Source of the DNA: Lytechinus pictus
Lineage: Eukaryota; Echinodermata; Echinoidea; Temnopleuroida; Toxopneustidae
Length of the DNA stretch: 64,000 nt
Direction of reading: 5' to 3'
Assembly (NCBI RefSeq): GCF_037042905.1
Contig: NC_087259.1
Location: forward strand, 22,447,001 to 22,511,000
Under the pieces are notes generated by a model, which searched no databases, was not told the origin of the DNA, and saw only the letters and a program-made list of their open reading frames with translations. A program made the translations under genes and the position numbers. Each line of letters starts with the position of its first letter. Within the stretch, counting starts at the first letter, position 1. Positions 35,401 through 44,000 of this stretch are shown piece after piece.

Positions 35401-38011
35401 GGCACATAAATAGTGGAATGTCACTTCAGTTTGTAGGGATTTATTTTGTACTTATATTTACACTATCAAACACTCGCAATTTATAACATACCGTGCACAT
35501 TTTCTTGAACTCATTTGAGCTTCACACGATTTATCCAAGAGCGGTCCATTTTGATCAATAGGGAGTTTTCGCTTTTACTAAAGCCCCAGTCACATATAGA
35601 CACGGATTCTCACGGATCAACACGGCAATGCCGGCATGATCCGGGGAGGTCCGGGATCGTTTTGCCCCGGATTGAGCGTTGATGACTGTAAACACGGTAT
35701 CTACACGGCATCTTCACACGGATCTACACGGACCATGCCGGCAGAGCACGTCGTCAACACGGACCAACACGCCAGCAACACGGACCTACACGTCAGCAAC
35801 ACGGACCAACACGTCAGCTACACGGACCAACACGTCAGCAACACGGACCAACAAGTCAGCTACAAGGACCAACACGGACCAACACGGATCAACACGTCAG
35901 CAACACGGACCTACACGTCAGCAACACGGACCAACACGTCAGCTACACGGACCAACACGTCAGCTTCACGGACCAACACGTCAGCTCAAGGACCAACACG
36001 GCAGCTATATTGACCAGCACGTCAAATGAAAATCTGCTCATAATAATGAGCTGATATTTATTTTATTTTTTATTTTTTCTCATCCTTGTCGCAATATTAT
36101 ATTATGTTGTTTTTAAAAAAAGATATCAAAACTCAAAACTTCCTTAATCAGTAAAAACGCTTTTTTTTTTAATACAACACAGTTTACTGTTTTAACAGTA
36201 GTTGTTGAGTACTTTAAATCTTGAATGACAAATTTTATTTTGATTTGATTTGATATCACTTTATTGAAATCAGAATAAAGGAAAGAAATTTACAAAGTCA
36301 ATAGAAAACATAATAAGAATTGAAATAGGCCCAGATCATGACGCATAACTGTCGATGCAGGGCAGTAGTATGAAACTTAATGTACAATTTCGATGTAACA
36401 GGTACATAACAAATACATATAACATATAAAAAAATGAAATGTGAAATAATAATAACAGACAAAGTTGGGGGTAAATATTAGAGAAAAAAAAAGAGAAAAA
36501 GAATTATTAATACATGCACTAAGTTTACAAATATTAGGTTGGGGCCAATCTCCACAGCGTAAGAAAGTATCCTGAATTATTCAATTATCCATTTAATCAT
36601 AAATAAATTAAGCATGTTTGTGCCAACTGTTTAACAACTACTGAAAAGTTCATAAAGTAAATAGCGTTGTAAAGATTTGATGGGGAAAAAGAACACGGAC
36701 TGCCAAGGATACTCCAGGCGGCCACACGGACCTACACGGCAGCTACACGGACCTACACGGCAGCCACGCGGACCTACACGGCAGCTACACGGACCATCCC
36801 GGATGGCTTTGCCAACCCGGCAGTCCACGGATGACGCCGGATGTTTTTGACAGTCAAAAACTGCCGTGTTGGCCTCCCGGACGTTCAAGGACCAACACGG
36901 ACCTCCAAGGATGCCCAAGGCGCCAACACGGATCTCTCCCCGGACCACCCCGGATCAGATCCGGGACGGTCCGGGGTCTATATGTGACTGGGGCTTTAAG
37001 CGGAAACTCTCTACAACGCATCGATTCTTTTGGAAATGCAATTGAAATCAAAATGAGGCTTTTGTCGAAAGTTGGTGGACTGGGACAGCAGATCATCCGA
37101 AGATTTACTACGGAAGAACAGTCGCAAATATGTTGTTTTCCACAGACAAGAGATTCCGAAGCTGTCCCGGTCCATATCAACTTTCGACAAAAGCCTATCA
37201 GCTATCCATTGTGATTTGACTTGCATTGTCAAAGGAATTGGTGCGTTGTAGAGAGTTTCCTCCGAGGAAATGCAAAAGGTCCGGTTTGTGATTACAGAAC
37301 ACGGTCCCGTAGCGATTAATCGCTAAATGAAATGGCCTATCACGATCATCGTTGCATGTGCATTTAGCTCAGTAGACTGATGAGGAACCAATCAGAATTT
37401 CCCTTTCATGTTACCGATTAATTGCTAACCATTTTGTCTGAATATGAATGCAATGAAAATTGGGAAGACGCCAGAGTGCGGTAGCAAAACCGTAGCATAG
37501 ATCGAGTTCGACATGTTCGAGCATGTGCAGAAGGTGCGTTCGAGTGGATCCGGAATGCTCTGCCAACTTATCGCCACACAATCAAACACATTAGATCGTA
37601 AGCTCCTTAGGCTTATAAAACAAAGACAACAAGAGAAAACATGCACATACACAGGTACATGTACCTTCAAACTTTCAAGTTGGGTTTCTGCACTGTTGAT
37701 GTCGTTCACGGCTTCAGTAGCGAGAACGGTGACGTCAATTTGACGTAGTAGAAGTGTCAGCTGCTTCGTATTCTAAGACAACACAGAACAAAAACAACAA
37801 TGACGTTAGCATAAACGAAAAAGAAATGCTACGTCTAAGCGGAAACTTCCTAATCTAGCGTTCACATCGTAGGCCTATCGAGCAGGGGCGTCGATCCATT
37901 TTTCAGATTGGGGGGGCAAAATCATGAATCAACTTTCCAAAGGCGTTCGATCACACAAAACAAACAGACTCAAACACACACACACATATGCCTATATGTA
38001 TATATATATAG

Positions 38012-38053
<42 letters not shown>

Positions 38054-41000
38054 TCTCAACAACAAATTAAATTTTAAAAAATTTAAAAAATAATAGATGC
38101 GAGCACGAAGCGCGAGCTGAAAATTTTGATATTTTGATCTTAAAAAACAAAGAGTTTAATTGACGTTTTTAATAAAGAACAAGAAATATATCCAACAAAA
38201 GATTATTGCAAATCGAAGTGGGAGTTCTTTTGAGGTATAGAACTAAAAACGGGACATTCTATTCACCTATTCAATCATTAAAGTATAGGGTTTTGCTACA
38301 GAAATGATGCGAGCGCGAAGCGCGAGCTGAAATTTTTTTATATTCTAATCTGAAAACCGGACATTTTGAGCACGATTTTAGATGAAGAACGAGTTGTGTA
38401 TCTCAATCTCGCTTGCTGATTTCTGTGTAACACTACAATCTTATTTTATTTTTTGCACATGCGGAATTATTGGGGGGGCAAAACGATATGTTTGCCCCCC
38501 CCCCAATATTTTCATTGGTGGGGCGGTTGCCCCCCCTGCCCCCCCATGATCGACGCCTCTGCTATCGAGCTTACCTCTCTAAAGTAGTCTGTATCTTCAA
38601 AGATAATGGCTACTCGACTCCATCCCATTTTCTTGATAAAGGCTACCCTAACTGGGTTGAGGAGATCTTCATCCACCGAGATCCGGACAGTCAAGGGGTA
38701 GTGAGTGCGATCATTGAGGGTGCTGGAGCTTGCAATCACCACCTGTAGGGTGTAAAATGTAATTGCTTGTATACAAGAAAATACCTCTTTGCGAAAACAA
38801 ATCGATAGCCTGAGAATGAGGGAACAACTGTTGCAGGAATTCTTGTAAAGACTTTTTGGTGAATAAATCCAAAGAGTTTTAAGACATGGAGAACCATCCA
38901 ACAATTTCCCTTTATAACCACTTTGATGCCGCAATGATAAAATATGTTACACATGTGTTTCATTGCATATTTCTCGCAGATTTTGGACAAAAGATTCCTG
39001 CCTAACTACAGACTTACAGGCGCATTACAAAAGGAAACATGCTTTTGTAATGATAATTACTTTACGCTGCTTCTGGTCGGATAATATGAGCAGACACATT
39101 GCTCACTTTCACAGGGGACAGCAAAAATGAATGTTGCAATATTTCTTGTAATATGATTTGAAATTAATCGACTGGCCGCACTTGGCCGCAATTCTGACAC
39201 ATAGCATCACAAATTCATACAATCCAACAAACTAATCATAACGTTTTTAAAGTGTGGAAGTGTGTGGGATTTTGTAAAATGTTGATTTAAAAAATGTCAA
39301 ATTATCCGGTTTTATCACATTTTGAAACTGTTATCAGTCAATATTTCGCCCTATATAAGGACACAATCCGCCTTTGATATATATTTCGTCATGTGTTCAA
39401 AATCTATGTTGTGCTCGAATAAAAATGGAAATATCCCAGTTATATTTTTTCGCCACAATTCATTATTCAGTTTTCCATGAAAGTGGCGGCATCACAGGTC
39501 GCCACCAAAGGTTACATTGCACCTGTATATTTCTTTTGTACTTCTTTAGAAATTGGAAGCTATTTGCATATCGTTGTCCCTCCATTCCTTTTACCTCCAT
39601 GATAAATTATAGAACATGTATAAAGAAAGATAAGTTTTGAAATCACTTTCCTTGTCTTACTTTCAAATTATACTTAATTTTCTTCTTATTTTTTTCTACG
39701 TATTCTTGTTTTCTTTCCTTTTTGGTAACTTTCAAGGCTCTGGAAATTTAGGTCAGTTGAGATGTAAAACATATACATGCATTTTACTCTGAATAAAAAA
39801 ATGCGCAGCCTAGAAAAGGGTAAGTGAATGGACTAGATTTTCACCATGTTCTTATAGATCACATTTCTTTTTACAGTCCTAAATAATGGCTTCTTTCTTA
39901 ACAACGTTAAAGTGCTAAAAACCTTAATGGTAAATAGCATTTGTTCTGGCTGCTCCCTCATTGTGGATGTTTTCCAAACATTTTTCATGGACGGAGAATC
40001 ATAACAACTCGGATCGGTAACCAATTAAGGACTTAACAAATCCAAAACCTAACACACTTGTTTTGATTTCCACGACATTGGAGAGTTTTTGCCTCCACCA
40101 AGCATGACGCCTAAAGAACAAATCTATTGCCAAAAGCCCTTCATCATGTCCATGACAAACCAGTCTTTGTCAAACATCGGTGTATCAAAACAGCAGTTTC
40201 TTCCGTGACTCTGGACAAACGAAATATTCACAAATTTTCGTCAGCTCCAAAATTTAGGACGAAACTGCTGTTCTGGTTCACCAATAATACCTCCTAGCTA
40301 TCCATTGTAATTTGATGGGTATTTTCAATACATTTTCTGCGTTCTTGAATTCGTCGTGCGTTCCGGAGGGAAAGTTTGCTATTGTCACAATCGCAACGGG
40401 GTTGGCTTTGTGAACAAATCAAGGCGACGCAATCCAAGGGTAGGGGATATTTTAGTGGAACGTGCCTGTTTCACATTGTGATTCCTGGTTGATGTGCCGG
40501 TAGGTGTATGCATGCTCCATCGATTGATCATTGTTATCTCTATTTTCATGGTTATGAGTTTTAGAGGGCGCTTTCTCATGCTTCTGCCACACTCAAGGAG
40601 CTCTCCTATTCAAGTCTTCATTACATTTGGTTGTATCTTTATATGTTCTGTTAGCCGTGCTGTTTTATAGTACATTGCATTCTTTTGAGTGCTCACAATG
40701 ACTGTGATGGGTCAAAAGACTGTGACTCGAATGGTGACATTTAGAAAGGCATCTACCAAGGATTTTCACATTCGAGTAGAATCTTAACTCACTGTCATCA
40801 CTTCTCAACAATGGCAAAAAAGCACATGCAGTCGGGGGGGGGGGGGTGGTTCAGTCAAATATATTGCTGTATATGCGTGACCGAAAAAAAAACGGGTCTA
40901 AAGGGGTGTTTTTCAGTTTTTTTTACCCGGGGTCATATTCTGGCGATAACTTGTTTAGGAGCCAAAATGTGTAAATAAAGCCCGCGAAAAACTCGTTTAG

Positions 41001-44000
41001 GGGGTGTTTGGAAATAATTTGGTCACGCGTGTGTACAGCAATATTTGACTGCCCCTCCCCCCCCCCCCGCCCCTTGGTCATCCAGTATTCAAGACCAACC
41101 CTTATAAATCTGGGTCATATACAGCTAAAGAAAAACCGCCTGCCAATGAGCTCTCATTATTGAGGGAAACAACATATTGAGGTATCGAGGTCGGCGTGGA
41201 GGAGTGAAAACTAGAAGAAAAGAGTGTAAGAATCTGAATGTGATAACTGTAGATTATGCTTCTACTGAGGTTATCGATGTGAATAGTGGTGATGATATCC
41301 TACTACATATTTGTCATTGGAATGCTAGTTCGCTTAGAAAAAACTGCTTATTCTGTTGGACTGTATTATTTACTACAAAGTTGACATTATGTTCCTCACG
41401 GAAACTTGACTGACAGATAGCGATGATGCAGTCATTGCTGAAGCTACCACAACCTGGCTATACTTTCATCAATGTCCCACGTACTAATGGCCGTGGTGGA
41501 GGGGTATGCGTCTTATTCAGAACAGACTTAAAACTTCATCAGGTAAACAGTATTTCTGACTTCCCAACATTGGAACACTGTATTATTACTGACAAAGCTC
41601 GTTCGGTTAAAGGAAACCAAAAACCAAGAAGAGAAGCAATCTTATTGGAAAGAGTAAAATGAGAGGAACAATAAAAAAAAAGTTTCATCAAAATCTGTTA
41701 TGAAATAATCAAGTAGTGGACGTTTAAAAAGTCTTGTTGTACTTTCTATGGGGATCATCAAATTGGCAAACGTGCTTCAAAATGGCTGATTTTGTGGACA
41801 ACTCTTCATTTGTTTATTTTGTACAAAAAAATTCAGATTTTCCTCATTATCTTTCAAATTGCATCTTGCCTCCTGAGCATAACATATGTCATGGGAAAAT
41901 ATAATTCATATCACATATGTCAAGGTCAGGAGGAACTGTGAAATATGTAAAATGAAGGGGAAAATCTGAAAAGTACAAAACTAATGGAGAGCTGTCGAAA
42001 TCAGCAATTTTGAAGCACGTTTGAGGATCTCCATAGACAAAGTACAACAAGACTTTTTAAACGTCCATAACTTGCTTATTTCAAAACCGATTTTGATAAA
42101 AAAAAAAATTAAATTGTTCCTCTCATTTTACATGTTTTACTTTTTTCAATAAGATTGCTTCTCTTCGTTGGTTTTGTTTTCCTTTAACTATGTTGCTGCC
42201 TACCAACCACCGCCTGCCAGCAGCAACGGCCTTACAACATCAATGTTTTGGCTGAGTTTGACAGCTTCAGTGACGAACTGAATCAGACACCTGGCAAACT
42301 TATTCTCGTTGGAGACATAAACGTATGTCCTGCAGGGCCCTGGGAACGTTTTTTAGTGGGGGTGCTGACATGGATTAAAATGCAGATTCACTTGCTATGC
42401 TAGCTGCTTCTTTCAGCAGATTCTTTAAGGAAAAGATTAGTTGCTTGAGGAAATGCATAGATGATCTCAATGTCAATGCTCATCAGGAAGTTCTGAGTTT
42501 CCCAGATAGAGAGGTTCCGTCACTCTTAAATTTACGACCATTCACTGTGAAAGTCCAGAAATTGTTCTAATGTTCGCCAAAAAAACCCCCAAAGAAACGA
42601 GTCCCTTTGATCCTCTTCCGACTTGGTTGATGGTGTGTCACCTCCGTATTTTTCAACTTAGGCTGACGCACATTATCAACGCATCGCCGACATCAGATTA
42701 ATATATTCCCGCAATGTCAGGGAGTTGCATCAGTCTTGAAAAAGGACTTAAGAAATTACAGACCTATCTCTATCATCAGATTCCTGGCTAAGCTTCTTGA
42801 AAGAGTTGTCTCAGCCCAACCAATGGATCACATTGATGCTGACCATCTGTGTATTTTCAATTTGATATGTATGCTTTTGAATTTCATTTCTTTTATACTG
42901 CATGTTGTTTTTCTTTTTTGTTCACCATGTTCACCATTGTATTATGATTGTTATATGTATTTTTATATGTACAGTGCTCTCTCGAAAAGCAGTTTTTATG
43001 TACTGAAGAGACCACCTTGTCTAAAGAAAACAGAAATAAATAATAAATAATCTTGGAGACCCAAGACAATCTGCGTATAAAAGGAATCGCAGTTGGCCTA
43101 TTGAGACAGCGTTGGTTAGTCTGCAGTACGATATTCTTTGTGCTTTTGATTATCGTAAGTGTGTCATTCTGCTTTCGTTGGACACGTCATCTGCTTTTAT
43201 ACCTTAGACCACAACATTTTGATCAAAAGTCTTAAAGATGACTATGGTGTTACTGAAAGAGAATTGAGCTTGCTGAAGTCTTATCTTATGGGACGAGTAT
43301 CGCATACGTGAACATCGATGGGGAGAAGTCATTATGGTGTCCCACAATGATCAGTAATGGGTCCACTGGTGTTTACGATGTATTCAAAGCCAGTATCTGA
43401 CATTCTCCATAGATATGGAGTAGACTACCGTGTATATGCTGATGACATCCAGCTTTTCCTGAAATTTGATCCATCATTGCCGGACTATTGATTCTGCCAA
43501 ATGCAAATTAATAGAGGTCATGAAAGAAGTTCACACATGGATAGCATCAAACAAGCTGAACCTTAATCAAGACAAAACAGAGCTAGTAGTATTTGCTTAA
43601 ATTAAGGTCCATTAGCGTCTGCTGAAGGACTTTAACCTTACATGATAACACTGCGTTGCGGTCACCACCAGATCTTCGCATGCTTGGAGTCGTCTTTGAC
43701 AATCACATGCTGCTTGATGATCATGTTCCCAATGTCAGGAATGTTATAATAATATCATCCTTGAAATTACAGTCCAACAGCTTGGTGTATCATCGTACTT
43801 GTAGAATTGTGCAGGAGTATGTACAGGAGTATGTATCAAATATGTAATCTAAGCAGAATCAGGAAATATCTCGATGAAAGCACTGCGCATGCTGCTGTAC
43901 GTACCCTGGTCCTGTCACCTCTAGACTACTGCAGCGGTCTCCTTTGTGGCACTACAACTAAGAAAATCCATCGTTTTCTGCTACTCCCAAACCATTCTGC

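Larger units (their letters stand above)
35581..36996. mobile_element. TA-flanked 1.4 kb element carrying 21 bp CpG-rich minisatellites
   Basis: The ends AAGCCCCAGTCACATATAGA(C) and (G)TCTATATGTGACTGGGGCTT are exact inverses, with TA on each side (35579-35580, 36997-36998). Subterminal GATCCGGG/GGTCCGGG blocks are also inverted. Within, a 21 bp unit (TACACGGACCTACACGGCAGC or AACACGGACC.ACACGTCAGC) is tandem at 35740-36015 and again in the same orientation at 36715-36800. The middle (about 36030-36650) looks like a minus-strand retroposon tail. No transposase. Confidence 0.85.

Noticed and set aside
35636..36029. ORFs with NTDQHVS / TRTNTSA heptapeptide repeats
   Set aside because: Produced by the 21 bp tandem unit inside the TA-flanked element, and equally open in neighbouring frames.
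36631..37232. Several overlapping ORFs on both strands, 73-127 codons
   Set aside because: They lie in the GC-rich end of the TA-flanked element and the palindromic MITE at 37001. Inverted sequence gives mirror ORFs and no family match.
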